NCBI GenBank assembly: GCA_964620345.1
Contig: CAZUHK010000123.1
Span: 1-9,955 of the forward strand
DNA from: CAZUHK01 sp964620345
GTDB lineage: Bacteria > Planctomycetota > Phycisphaerae > Phycisphaerales > Zrk34
Length of the DNA: 9,955 nucleotides
Reading direction: 5' to 3'
Shown here: piece after piece, positions 1 to 6,115 of the stretch
Layout of the letters: every line of letters starts with the position of its first letter
Position numbering within the stretch: position 1 is the stretch's first letter
Program-made: the position numbers and the translations under genes
Notes under the pieces: model-generated
Databases searched by the model: none
The model's input: the letters and a program-made list of their open reading frames with translations, nothing else
What the model was told of the DNA's origin: nothing

Positions 1-149
1 CCATGGTTATCGGATCATCCCCTGCCAACTCGCCAAGGAGTGTGAACGGTTACGACTTCTCCGACACCGGCGAACTGATGCACATCCTCCACCTCGGCGA
101 ACTCGGCATCGACGCGTTCAGGAAGCGGTATCTCAAAGCCAAGGATTAG
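1..149 (+). CDS. C-terminal end of an unrecognised protein (5' truncated by window)
   Basis: An open frame runs from the window edge to a TAG at 147-149. It reads in codons starting at base 3 and ends with a charged tail, ...DAFRKRYLKAKD. An ATG falls at base 3, so the visible part could encode a 48-residue protein, but more likely the gene begins upstream of the window. The middle contains HILHLGELGIDAF, which looks like an amphipathic helix, and I recognise no family. Support for it being coding is the clean frame up to a stop that meets the convergent trpS stop with a 4-base overlap (146-149), an arrangement typical of tightly packed genes. The product cannot be named from this fragment. 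Confidence 0.5.
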   Translation, partial: MVIGSSPANSPRSVNGYDFSDTGELMHILHLGELGIDAFRKRYLKAKD

Positions 150-1207
150 CTGCTAACACTCAGCCCGCGCTTGAAGAAGTCGAAGCGCATCGCGCGCTTC
201 GCGTCGTAGAGCGTCTGCTCCGCGACCGCGTTGGCCTTCGCCGCGCCGGCCTTGAGTATGTCCAGCACGTCGTCGTCGCTGACCCCGGCGCGGCGGGTGC
301 GGATCGGGTCGAGGAAGTCGTTGAGCGCGCGGCCCAGTTCTTTCTTGCAGTCGCCATCGCCGGCCTTGCCCGCGGCGTAGTCGGCCTTGAGTTCATCGAC
401 CTTCGCGGCGTCGGGGTGGAAGATGTGCAGGTATTCGAAGACGGTGTTGCCCTCGATCACCGGCGGGTCGTCCATGGTGCCGCGGCCGGTGTATATCTTG
501 TTGCACTTTTTCTGCACCTGCTTGGGCGTGTCGTTCAAGAGGATCGCGTTGCCCAGGGACTTGCTCATCTTGTGCGTGCCGTCGGTGCCGGTGAGGCGGG
601 AGATGCGGCCGATCTTCGCCTGAGGGATGGGGAACACGCCGCCGCCGGCCGGGTGGTCTTCGTCGGCGACGTCGCCCGACACGCCGCAGTAGGTCTGGTT
701 GAACCGCCGGGCGATCTCGCGGGTCATTTCGATGTGCGGCACCTGGTCTTCGCCGACGGGCACCAGGTCGGCGCGAAAGCTCAGAATGTCCGCGATCTGG
801 CCGACGGCGTACATCAGGAAGCCGAAGCTGTACTTGTCCTCCAGGCCCTTGACGCGGATCTCGTCCTTGATCGTCGGATTTTTCATCAGCCGGCCGAAGC
901 CCAGGAGCATCGCGAAGTACCACGTCAGCTCGGCGATCGCGGGCACCTCGCTCTGCAGGACGAACGTGCTCTTGCGCGGGTCCATGCCGACGCTGATCCA
1001 GTCCTTGACGATCTCGATCGTGTCGCGTCGGACCTCGTCGGTCTTGTCTGAGCGCGTGGTCAGGGCGTGGACGTTGGCGATGAGGAAGTAGCAGTCGTAC
1101 TGGTCTTGCAGGGCGACGCGGTTTTCCAGCGAGCCGACGTAGTGGCCCAGGTGCAGCGAGCCGGTGGGCGTGTCGCCGGTCAGGATGCGCGGCTTGGCGT
1201 GGGTCAT
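146..1207 (-). CDS. trpS: Tryptophanyl-tRNA synthetase (TrpRS)
   Basis: Class I aminoacyl-tRNA synthetase, cytoplasmic. It activates tryptophan with ATP and charges tRNA-Trp. The 353-residue protein carries the HIGH-type signature as HLGH at residues 19-22, inside GDTPTGSLHLGHYVGSL, and a perfect KMSKS loop at 213-217. Between them are the family blocks GQIADIL (136-142) and VGEDQVPHIEMTREIARRFN (151-170), which line the tryptophan and dimer region. The length is slightly above the roughly 330 residues of many bacterial TrpRS. The GDTPTG...GHYVGSLENRV opening resembles the second bacterial TrpRS type rather than the Bacillus-type SGIQPSG opening. ATG at 1207 is chosen because the conserved ILTGDTPTG block follows at once. 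No Shine-Dalgarno is visible. A weak -10-like TACAAC (1216-1221) lies 8 nt upstream. The gene lies downstream of the nitroreductase gene on the same strand, separated by 137 bp holding a degenerate repeat, and probably has its own promoter. Confidence 0.97.
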   Translation of the reverse strand: MTHAKPRILTGDTPTGSLHLGHYVGSLENRVALQDQYDCYFLIANVHALTTRSDKTDEVRRDTIEIVKDWISVGMDPRKSTFVLQSEVPAIAELTWYFAMLLGFGRLMKNPTIKDEIRVKGLEDKYSFGFLMYAVGQIADILSFRADLVPVGEDQVPHIEMTREIARRFNQTYCGVSGDVADEDHPAGGGVFPIPQAKIGRISRLTGTDGTHKMSKSLGNAILLNDTPKQVQKKCNKIYTGRGTMDDPPVIEGNTVFEYLHIFHPDAAKVDELKADYAAGKAGDGDCKKELGRALNDFLDPIRTRRAGVSDDDVLDILKAGAAKANAVAEQTLYDAKRAMRFDFFKRGLSVSS

Positions 1208-1267
1208 GATGCGATGTTGTAGCGTGTGAGGAAGGGGATTACCACAGCGTCACGGGGGCCGAACCAG

Positions 1268-1338
1268 ACCCCAGAGGCGGTGTTTTTTCTATCCGGCCAT
1301 TCTGCTGCGTCTGTGTTCGCCTGCGCGCCGCTGCGGTG
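1268..1338. repeat. Degenerate GA-rich inverted repeat, copy 1
   Basis: Bases 1268-1279 (ACCCCAGAGGCG) and the reverse complement of 1326-1337 (ACCGCAGCGGCG) agree at 10 of 12 positions, so the stretch can fold into an imperfect hairpin with a long loop. The minus strand of the right half continues with AGACGCAGCAGAA-type text, the same kind of unit as the better copies at 3041-3126 and 3702-3798. It begins just after the stop of the nitroreductase gene and lies between it and trpS. It could act as a 3'-end structure. It is the most decayed of the three copies, so membership of the family is an inference. Confidence 0.45.
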
Positions 1339-1344
1339 ATCTTC

Positions 1345-1962
1345 TCAACCCACGATGCCCGATGCCTCGCCGAACCTGCCGGTGTAGACCCATTCGTGCA
1401 GCGGCATGCGGGTGCGTGGGCCCTTGTCGCGCTGGGCGAGTTCTTCGTTGTCGAAGCTCGCGGGGTCGGCGGCGTGGCCGATGGCGATGGCGGTCATCGG
1501 GTCGAAGCCCTCGGGGATCTTGTAGGTCACTCTGCAGGCGGTCATGTCGATCCCGGCCATCTGATGCACGTGCAGGCCCAGCGCCTGGGCCTGGAGGGTC
1601 AGGTTCGCCGCGGCCAGGCCCACGTCGTGCTCGCACACCCGGTTGGGCTTGTCGTTCTTGCTGAACGTGCGCCTGGTGGTGGTGATGATCAGTGCCCCGG
1701 CGTTGTGGGCCCAGGCGCGGTTGGGCTCGACCAGGCAGCCGAGCATCGCCTGGAAGGCCTGTTCATCCTCGCGCACGGCGAGGATGAATCGCCACGGCTG
1801 TTCGTTGTAGCTCGACGCGGCCCAGCGCGCCGCTTCGAGGCAGCTTCGCAACTTTTCGCGGTCGATCGGTTTGGGATCAAAGGCGTACGGGCTGTACCGC
1901 TCGGCCAGGACCGGGAGGATGGGGTGGTCGGGTTGGGCGATCTTTTCGGGGTTGATGTTCAT
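1345..1962 (-). CDS. Nitroreductase-family FMN oxidoreductase
   Basis: A probable NAD(P)H-dependent flavoprotein of the nitroreductase fold, cytoplasmic and usually a dimer with FMN at the interface. With the start chosen here it has 205 residues, normal for the family. Features seen: ERYSPYAF at 21-28 (the Arg-x-Ser FMN-phosphate region), AASSYNEQPWRF at 48-59 (the family's SSxNxQPW block), a Gly-rich helix region around 113-131, IAIGHAAD at 159-166, and RTRMPLHEWVY near the C-terminus. An in-frame ATG 13 codons upstream (2001) is possible. The extra residues show no family resemblance, and a promoter-like pair (1992-1997 and 1969-1974) would lie inside that extension. The physiological substrate cannot be deduced. 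It is divergent from the quinone-oxidoreductase-type gene at 2055, so the two redox enzymes may respond to related compounds, but that is only suggested by position. Confidence 0.88.
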   Translation of the reverse strand: MNINPEKIAQPDHPILPVLAERYSPYAFDPKPIDREKLRSCLEAARWAASSYNEQPWRFILAVREDEQAFQAMLGCLVEPNRAWAHNAGALIITTTRRTFSKNDKPNRVCEHDVGLAAANLTLQAQALGLHVHQMAGIDMTACRVTYKIPEGFDPMTAIAIGHAADPASFDNEELAQRDKGPRTRMPLHEWVYTGRFGEASGIVG

Positions 1963-1968
1963 GCGGGC

Positions 1969-1997
1969 ATTGTTCGCCGGTTTGTGCAGGGGGGCAA
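1969..1997 (-). promoter_or_regulatory. Putative sigma-70-type promoter of the nitroreductase gene, leaderless geometry
   Basis: Read on the minus strand, TTGCCC (1997-1992, 4 of 6 matches to TTGACA) is followed after exactly 17 nt by AACAAT (1974-1969, 4 of 6 to TATAAT). Only 6 nt separate the -10 element from the ATG at 1962, so transcription would start at or next to the A of ATG. This favours the start at 1962 over the one at 2001. No experimental support is available here. Confidence 0.4.
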
Positions 1998-2030
1998 GCA
2001 TCGTCGTGGAATCGTCGCGGCGCCGTGCGG

Positions 2031-2049
2031 TATGATGCTCGACGAGGTG
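2031..2049 (+). promoter_or_regulatory. -10-like element and ribosome binding site before the dehydrogenase
   Basis: TATGAT at 2031-2036 matches the -10 consensus at 5 of 6 positions. No convincing -35 hexamer stands 16-18 nt upstream. A purine-rich GAGGTG at 2044-2049 lies 5 nt before the ATG at 2055 and is a plausible Shine-Dalgarno, which decides this start over an in-frame ATG at 2025 that would precede the -10 element. The predicted leader is about 12 nt. Confidence 0.45.
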
Positions 2050-2054
2050 ACTTC

Positions 2055-3041
2055 ATGCGTGCGATGGCGATTCACGAGACCGGCCAAGCGGACAAGCTGC
2101 AACTGATCGAGCTGGACCGGCCCGAGCCGACCGGCCGCGACCTGCTGATCGAAGTGAACGCGGTCGCGCTCAACCCGGTCGATTACAAGGTGCGTTCGAG
2201 CGGGCTGGGGATGGACCGGCAGTTCCCGCTGGTGCTGGGCTACGACGTGTGCGGCACGGTCGTGGGCCTCGGGCCGGACTGCCAGCGGTTCAAGGCCGGC
2301 GACCTGATCTACGCCTCGCCGTCGATCGGGCGCAACGGCGCGTACGCCCAGTACGTGCTGGTGGACGAACGAACCGCGGCGCTCAAGCCCGAGACGCTGA
2401 GCGTGGTCGAGTCCGCGGCGCTGCCGCTGGTGACGCTGACCGCGTGGGAATCGCTGCACAGCCGGGCGCGGATGCACCCGGGCGAGACGGTGTTCATCCA
2501 GGGCGGCGCCGGCGGCGTGGGGCACATCGCCCTGCAACTTTGCCGCGCCCACGGCAACCGCACCATCACCACCGCCGGCCGCGACGAATCGATCAAGCTC
2601 TGCAAACAGTGCGGCGCCGACGAGGTGATCAACTACCGCGAAGCCGACGTGGTCGAGCAAATCAAGCAACTGACCGACGGCCAAGGCGTGTCGGTCGCGC
2701 TGGACTGCGTCGGCGGCGAGGCGCTGATCGAATGTTTCCACGCGATCGGCATCAACGGCCGGGTCGTGTCGATCGTGCATACAAAGACCGACCAGGTGCA
2801 CGAGCTGCTGTTCAGAAAGAACGCGACGCTGCACCTGGAGTTCATGGGCGTCCCGCCGATCTACGGGATCAACATGGAAAGCCACGGCGAGATCCTCACG
2901 ACCGCCGCCGAGCTCGCCGACGCCGGCAAGCTCAAGCCGCACGTGGCCAAGACGATCACGCTCGAACAGATCCCCGACGCCCACCGCGAACTCGAAGACC
3001 GCCACGTGACCGGCAAGATCGTGTGCGTGGTGGGGGAGTAG
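2055..3041 (+). CDS. Zinc-independent MDR-superfamily dehydrogenase / quinone oxidoreductase
   Basis: Medium-chain dehydrogenase/reductase of the quinone-oxidoreductase (zeta-crystallin-like) branch, 328 residues, probably a cytoplasmic NADPH-dependent enzyme reducing quinones or enones. The N-terminal GroES-like domain contains NAVALNPVDYKVRSSG (35-50) and LGYDVCGTVVGLG (61-73). The Rossmann nucleotide site is GGAGGVGHIALQLC (150-163), followed by a second-strand region TAGRDESIKLCKQCGADEV (173-191) and the family block ALDCVGG (215-221). The structural four-cysteine zinc loop and the catalytic zinc-ligand pattern of true alcohol dehydrogenases are absent, so an alcohol dehydrogenase label would be misleading. 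The two cysteines in KLCKQCG are ordinary for this position. The start at 2055 is supported by the GAGGTG 5 nt upstream. The gene converges on the O-methyltransferase gene, with a GA-rich inverted repeat between the stops. Substrate unknown. Confidence 0.9.
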   Translation: MRAMAIHETGQADKLQLIELDRPEPTGRDLLIEVNAVALNPVDYKVRSSGLGMDRQFPLVLGYDVCGTVVGLGPDCQRFKAGDLIYASPSIGRNGAYAQYVLVDERTAALKPETLSVVESAALPLVTLTAWESLHSRARMHPGETVFIQGGAGGVGHIALQLCRAHGNRTITTAGRDESIKLCKQCGADEVINYREADVVEQIKQLTDGQGVSVALDCVGGEALIECFHAIGINGRVVSIVHTKTDQVHELLFRKNATLHLEFMGVPPIYGINMESHGEILTTAAELADAGKLKPHVAKTITLEQIPDAHRELEDRHVTGKIVCVVGE

Positions 3042-3126
3042 AGGCGAAGAGACGGAGAGAAAATTCGGGCGATGGAATGTCTGTTACTTCGTCTCTGCGT
3101 CTCTGCTTTTCTACGTCTCTCTGCTC
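3041..3126. repeat. GA-rich inverted repeat with 8-nt period, copy 2
   Basis: The left part reads in steps of eight: GAGGCGAA, GAGACGGA, GAGAAAAT (3041-3064). The right part is the same type of text in inverse orientation: CGTCTCTG (3090-3097), CGTCTCTG (3098-3105), CTTTTCTA (3106-3113), CGTCTCTC (3114-3121). AGAGACG at 3048-3054 can pair with any of three CGTCTCT copies (3090, 3098, 3114). The element fills the space between two convergent genes and overlaps the end of both: the last base of the dehydrogenase TAG, and the last codons and stop of the O-methyltransferase. It could serve as a bidirectional terminator. No U-tract typical of intrinsic terminators follows. Confidence 0.7.
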
Positions 3127-3686
3127 AACACCGTCAGCTCGAAGCCGTTGCCCACGGGCACATCGCAACTGACCGCGCCGGGCAGGCCGCGGACGTGGTG
3201 GACGTACGGCGCCATCCGCTCGGCGAGGTTGCCGGTGTTGTCCGCGATGATGATCGCGCGCGGCGCGAGCTTGTCCATCAGCAGGCGCAGGTATTCGACC
3301 GCTTCTTCCTTCGTCGCGTCGATGAAGACGAAGTCGATCGGCTCGGCCGGCTGTAGCGTCGGCAGCACCTGCAGCGCGTCGCCGGGGTGGATGGTGACGG
3401 TGTCGATCAGCCCGGCCTCGGTGAGGTGAGCGGTCGCGGCGTTGACCTTCTTGTCGGCTCGCTCGACCGCGTGCAGGTGGCCGTGCGCCTCGCGCAGCGC
3501 CGCGGCCAGGTGCAGCGTCGAGTACCCGTAGCTCACGCCGATTTCGACACCGCTGCGGCACCGCACGATCCGCACGATCTGCGAAAGCACCAGCGCCTGG
3601 TCTTTGGGGATCTGCCAGTGATCGTTCACCTCGTGCCGCAGGGCATCGACGCGGTCCATCACGGATTGGATCGGATCGTTGAACAT
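3111..3686 (-). CDS. Class I SAM-dependent O-methyltransferase (catechol-OMT-like, family 3)
   Basis: A 191-residue cytoplasmic methyltransferase that probably transfers a methyl group from S-adenosylmethionine to a hydroxyl of a small molecule. SAM motif I is VEIGVSYGYSTLHLA (47-61), and the acidic residue ending strand 2 is Glu75 in HAVERA. VTIHPGDALQVLPTL (97-111) leads to the metal-site-like block DFVFIDATK (118-126, Asp123) and IIIADN (145-150, Asp149-Asn150), the positions that bind the divalent cation in COMT-like enzymes. It is shorter than the usual 210-220 residues, mainly at the N-terminus. The last codons (LSRET) and the stop lie inside the GA-rich repeat, so the natural end may have been altered. 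It is downstream of purQ on the same strand, 63 bp away, with another repeat between them. ATG at 3686 has no Shine-Dalgarno. The substrate is not deducible. Confidence 0.88.
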   Translation of the reverse strand: MFNDPIQSVMDRVDALRHEVNDHWQIPKDQALVLSQIVRIVRCRSGVEIGVSYGYSTLHLAAALREAHGHLHAVERADKKVNAATAHLTEAGLIDTVTIHPGDALQVLPTLQPAEPIDFVFIDATKEEAVEYLRLLMDKLAPRAIIIADNTGNLAERMAPYVHHVRGLPGAVSCDVPVGNGFELTVLSRET

Positions 3687-3701
3687 TTGTGTGATCTCGA
3701 T

Positions 3702-3798
3702 TCACCGCGGAGGCGCGAAGGGCGCGCCAAGCCGCGGAAAGGTTTCCTGCTAAAGGGCGGCTTCGCGTTGCTCCGCGCTACTCGGCGCCTCCGCGGTT
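3702..3798. repeat. GA-rich inverted repeat, copy 3 (large hairpin at purQ 3' end)
   Basis: ACCGCGGAGGCGC at 3702-3714 is matched exactly by its inverse, GCGCCTCCGCGGT, ending at about 3797, giving 13 perfect base pairs at the base of a hairpin. Inside the arms the text remains similar but imperfect: plus GAAGGGCGCG and CCGCGGAAAGG against minus CGAGTAGCGCGGAG and ACGCGAAG. It spans the end of purQ, including its stop codon and roughly the last 15 codons, and reaches close to the start of the O-methyltransferase gene. On the minus strand it would fold in the transcript between the two genes and could terminate or stabilise the purQ mRNA. Confidence 0.75.
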
Positions 3799-4553
3799 TT
3801 CCCGCGGACATGAGCCACCGCGTTGTGGAACAGGCCAAGGCCCGCGGGGGTGGCGGTGAGGTCGGCGTCGCGGGTCCAGGCCGGTTCGTTGGTCGGGTGC
3901 TGGTCGCGCTCGGGGTGGGGCATCAGGCCCAGCACCCGGCCGGTCGGGTCGCACACGCCCGCGATGTCGCGCATCGATCCGTTGGGGTTGTGCGTGTACC
4001 GCAGCGCCACCTGGCCGCGGGCCTCGAGCTGATCGAGCACCCGCTCGGGCGCGACGAACCGCCCCTCGCCGTGGGCGATGCACAGGTCGAACGGCTCGTC
4101 CAGCCCCTTGGTCCAGATGCACGGGCTGCTCGGCGCGGCCCGCAGGCCCACCCAGCGATCGACGAAGCGCGGCTTGGCGTTGTCCGTCAGCGTCGCGGTT
4201 TGCCGGTCATCGTCGTCCCCGAAGCCCGGCAGCAAGCCGGTTTTGACCAACACCTGGAAGCCGTTGCAGATGCCGATGATCGGCTTGCCCTCGGCGACGA
4301 ACTTCTTCAGATCGTCCATCAGCCGATGGCGGATGCGGTTGGCCAGGATGCGGCCCGCGGCGATGTCATCGCCGTAGCTGAACCCGCCGGGGATGCCCAG
4401 CAGGTCGAACCCGTGCAGCGTCGTCGGCTCGTGGACCAGCGCGTTGAGGTGCATGAAAATCGGCGCGGCGCCAGCCAGCTCAAAGGCATGGGCCAGCTCC
4501 ACGTCGCAGTTGGTCCCGGCCGATCGCAGAATCAATGCACGTGGCGTGGTCAT
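3750..4553 (-). CDS. purQ: Phosphoribosylformylglycinamidine synthase, glutaminase subunit
   Basis: Class I glutamine amidotransferase subunit of FGAM synthase. It releases ammonia from glutamine for PurL in the fourth step of de novo purine synthesis. Seen in the 267 residues: N-terminal RSAGTNCDVELAHAFELAGA (10-29), GIPGGFSYGDDIAAGRI (53-69, oxyanion strand), the nucleophile elbow GICNGFQ with Cys96, and GLMPHPERD (209-217) with catalytic His213 and Glu215. It is longer than the Bacillus-type subunit (about 227), with extra sequence between the elbow and the His/Glu site. The C-terminal tail after about residue 251 (TAEAPSS...REAAL) is encoded inside an inverted repeat and is probably not part of the conserved fold. 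The purS and purL partners are not in this window. The promoter (4560-4589) puts the transcription start at the ATG. It is divergent from a sulfatase across 40 bp. Confidence 0.95.
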   Translation of the reverse strand: MTTPRALILRSAGTNCDVELAHAFELAGAAPIFMHLNALVHEPTTLHGFDLLGIPGGFSYGDDIAAGRILANRIRHRLMDDLKKFVAEGKPIIGICNGFQVLVKTGLLPGFGDDDDRQTATLTDNAKPRFVDRWVGLRAAPSSPCIWTKGLDEPFDLCIAHGEGRFVAPERVLDQLEARGQVALRYTHNPNGSMRDIAGVCDPTGRVLGLMPHPERDQHPTNEPAWTRDADLTATPAGLGLFHNAVAHVRGKTAEAPSSAEQREAAL

Positions 4554-4559
4554 GGGTGC

Positions 4560-4589
4560 ATCCTAGCATCACAGCCGCTAAACTGTCAG
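4560..4589 (-). promoter_or_regulatory. Putative extended -10 promoter of purQ, leaderless geometry
   Basis: On the minus strand, CTGACA (4589-4584, 5 of 6 to TTGACA) is followed after 18 nt by TAGGAT (4565-4560, 4 of 6 to TATAAT), preceded by TGC to give an extended -10. The -10 ends only 6 nt before the ATG at 4553, so the mRNA would start at the initiation codon or very near it. It is the best-looking promoter in the window. Confidence 0.55.
4579..4584 (+). promoter_or_regulatory. Weak -10-like element before sulfatase 1, overlapping the purQ -35
   Basis: TAAACT at 4579-4584 matches TATAAT at 4 of 6 positions and ends 9 nt before the sulfatase ATG at 4594. No -35 match is found at the right distance. 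Its last base is shared with the purQ -35 on the other strand, so polymerase binding in the two directions would exclude each other. This is weak evidence on its own. Confidence 0.25.
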
Positions 4590-4593
4590 GCCT

Positions 4594-6039
4594 ATGGCCA
4601 AGCCCAATATCCTCATTCTCATGTGCGATCAGCTCCGCGGCGATGTGGTCGCGCCCGACCACCCGTGCATCACGCCCCACTTCGACAAGCTGCACCAGCG
4701 GGCGCTTCGGATCGAGCACGGCTACGCGCCCAACGCCATCTGCTCGCCCAGCCGCGCTTCGATGATGACCGGGCTGCTGCCGCACAACCACGGCGTGCTC
4801 ACCGTCACCCACGCGGTGGATCCCGACCAGTCCGCCCTGCGCACCGAGCACCCCCACTTCGCCCAGCGCCTGACCGATGCCGGCTACGCCACCGGCTACT
4901 TCGGCAAGTGGCATGTCGAACGCACGAACAAGCTGGAGGACTTCGGCTGGCAGACCAACGGCGCGGCGGGCGGCGAGCGGTGGAAGCAGCACGCCCAAGC
5001 CGTCGGCCAGTTCGACGGCGATCCGTGGGTGATGCGTTTGGACATCGACCAACCGCGTGGGTTTGAGGCCAGCCCGCACTACGGCGTGACGCGCGTGCCC
5101 GTCGAGCAGCGCTCGCTGGGCGTGACCACCGCGATGGCCGGTGATTTTCTCAGCCAGGCGATGAGCGGCGAAGGGCCGTGGTGTTGCATGGTCTCCACCT
5201 CCAAGCCGCATGATCCCTACGTCTGCGGTGAGAAGGCATACAAGCAATACAAGCCCGACAAGATCGCCCTGCCGCCCACGCTGCGGGACGATGGCCTGGG
5301 CCAGCCCAACCTCTACCGCAAGGCCGCGGGCGCCTACGCCCACATGACCGACCAGCAGCATCGCGAAGCGATCGCCTGCTACTACGCCAGCGTGACCGAG
5401 ATCGACGAGCAGTTCGGCAAGCTGATCGACCAGGTCGACAAGGCCGGGCAGCTCGACAACACGATCATCGTGCTCTGCTCGGATCACGGCGACTTGATGG
5501 GCGAGCACGGGCTGTACTGCAAGAACGTCAGCGCCTTCGAGAGCGTGTATCACATCCCGATGACCCTCGCCGGGCCGGGCATCGCAGGCGGCCGGTCGGT
5601 CAACGCGCGCGTCGGGCTGCACGACCTTTGCCCGACGCTGTGCGAGCTGGCCGGCGCCGAGCCGATCGACGTGCCCGACAGCCGCTCGTTTGTGCCGCTG
5701 CTGGCCGATGCCGATGGCAAGGCGGATGAATATCAGACCGGCCTGGCCGAGTACTGGGGGGCGCGGTTCTTCGCCGAGCAACGCGTGATCTGGGATGGCC
5801 CCTGGAAATACGTGCTCAACGGGTTCGATTACGACGAGTTGTACAACCTCGACGACGATCCGCACGAGCAGAACAACCTGGTGACCGAGCCGACCCAGGC
5901 CCAGCGCGTCGAACACATGCTGCGGCTGTTCTGGCAGCGTGCGAAGGCGACGAACAACCACACGCTGGTGAACATTCACTACTTGGGCATCCGCGCCAAG
6001 GTGCCGATCGGGCCGAACCTGACCGACGAGGCCGAGTGA
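4594..6039 (+). CDS. Sulfatase (formylglycine-dependent, arylsulfatase/choline-sulfatase-like)
   Basis: A 481-residue member of the alkaline-phosphatase-fold sulfatase family, which hydrolyses sulfate esters. The maturation signature is CSPSRASMMTG (50-60), where Cys50 would become formylglycine. Metal and active-site residues are in place: Asp12 in LMCDQLRGD, GKWH with Lys105 and His107, KPHDPY with His206, and SDHGD with Asp297-His298. A C-terminal domain contains WKYVLNGFDYDELYNLDDDP (404-423), normal for the family. The protein begins MAKPNILILM with no signal peptide, and an in-frame TAA lies five codons upstream of the ATG, so no N-terminal extension is possible. It is therefore predicted to be cytoplasmic, unlike most planctomycete sulfatases, which carry export signals. 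The formylglycine-generating enzyme is not in this window. It is followed after 76 bp by the YlbF-like gene. The substrate cannot be named; the LMCDQLRGD opening is the type seen in choline-sulfatase-like and related enzymes. Confidence 0.93.
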   Translation: MAKPNILILMCDQLRGDVVAPDHPCITPHFDKLHQRALRIEHGYAPNAICSPSRASMMTGLLPHNHGVLTVTHAVDPDQSALRTEHPHFAQRLTDAGYATGYFGKWHVERTNKLEDFGWQTNGAAGGERWKQHAQAVGQFDGDPWVMRLDIDQPRGFEASPHYGVTRVPVEQRSLGVTTAMAGDFLSQAMSGEGPWCCMVSTSKPHDPYVCGEKAYKQYKPDKIALPPTLRDDGLGQPNLYRKAAGAYAHMTDQQHREAIACYYASVTEIDEQFGKLIDQVDKAGQLDNTIIVLCSDHGDLMGEHGLYCKNVSAFESVYHIPMTLAGPGIAGGRSVNARVGLHDLCPTLCELAGAEPIDVPDSRSFVPLLADADGKADEYQTGLAEYWGARFFAEQRVIWDGPWKYVLNGFDYDELYNLDDDPHEQNNLVTEPTQAQRVEHMLRLFWQRAKATNNHTLVNIHYLGIRAKVPIGPNLTDEAE

Positions 6040-6068
6040 CGCGTGTCGAATCGCCGCGGTGCTTCGTG

Positions 6069-6074
6069 TAGGAT
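6069..6074 (+). promoter_or_regulatory. -10-like element before the YlbF-like gene
   Basis: TAGGAT at 6069-6074 is the same hexamer as in the putative purQ promoter. The position 17 nt upstream reads TCGAAT (6046-6051), only 3 of 6 to the -35 consensus. It ends 41 nt before the ATG at 6116, giving an ordinary leader of about 35 nt. Low confidence. Confidence 0.25.
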
Positions 6075-6115
6075 TGGCCCGGTCAAGCTCCCCGCAAGCA
6101 CGCAGGACGAACCCC

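Noticed and set aside
1281..1291. T-tract at 1284-1289 as an intrinsic terminator
   Set aside because: No stable GC hairpin directly precedes it on the plus strand, and no plus-strand gene ends there.
1963..2001. Longer N-terminus of the nitroreductase (ATG at 2001)
   Set aside because: The 13 extra residues lack family similarity, and the promoter-like elements overlap this stretch.
3702..3798. Copy 3 hairpin as a riboswitch upstream of the methyltransferase
   Set aside because: It resembles the other GA-rich repeats in the window, has no recognisable aptamer core, and covers the end of purQ; a repeat explains it better.
3387..5066. Plus-strand frame of 559 codons across the methyltransferase, purQ and the start of sulfatase 1
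   Set aside because: It crosses three well-supported genes on both strands and shows no domain; it is open only because of high GC at third positions.
6059..6115. Longer N-terminus of the YlbF-like protein (ATG at 6059)
   Set aside because: The extra 19 residues are Arg/Ser-rich and unlike the family, and a -10-like hexamer sits within the stretch.
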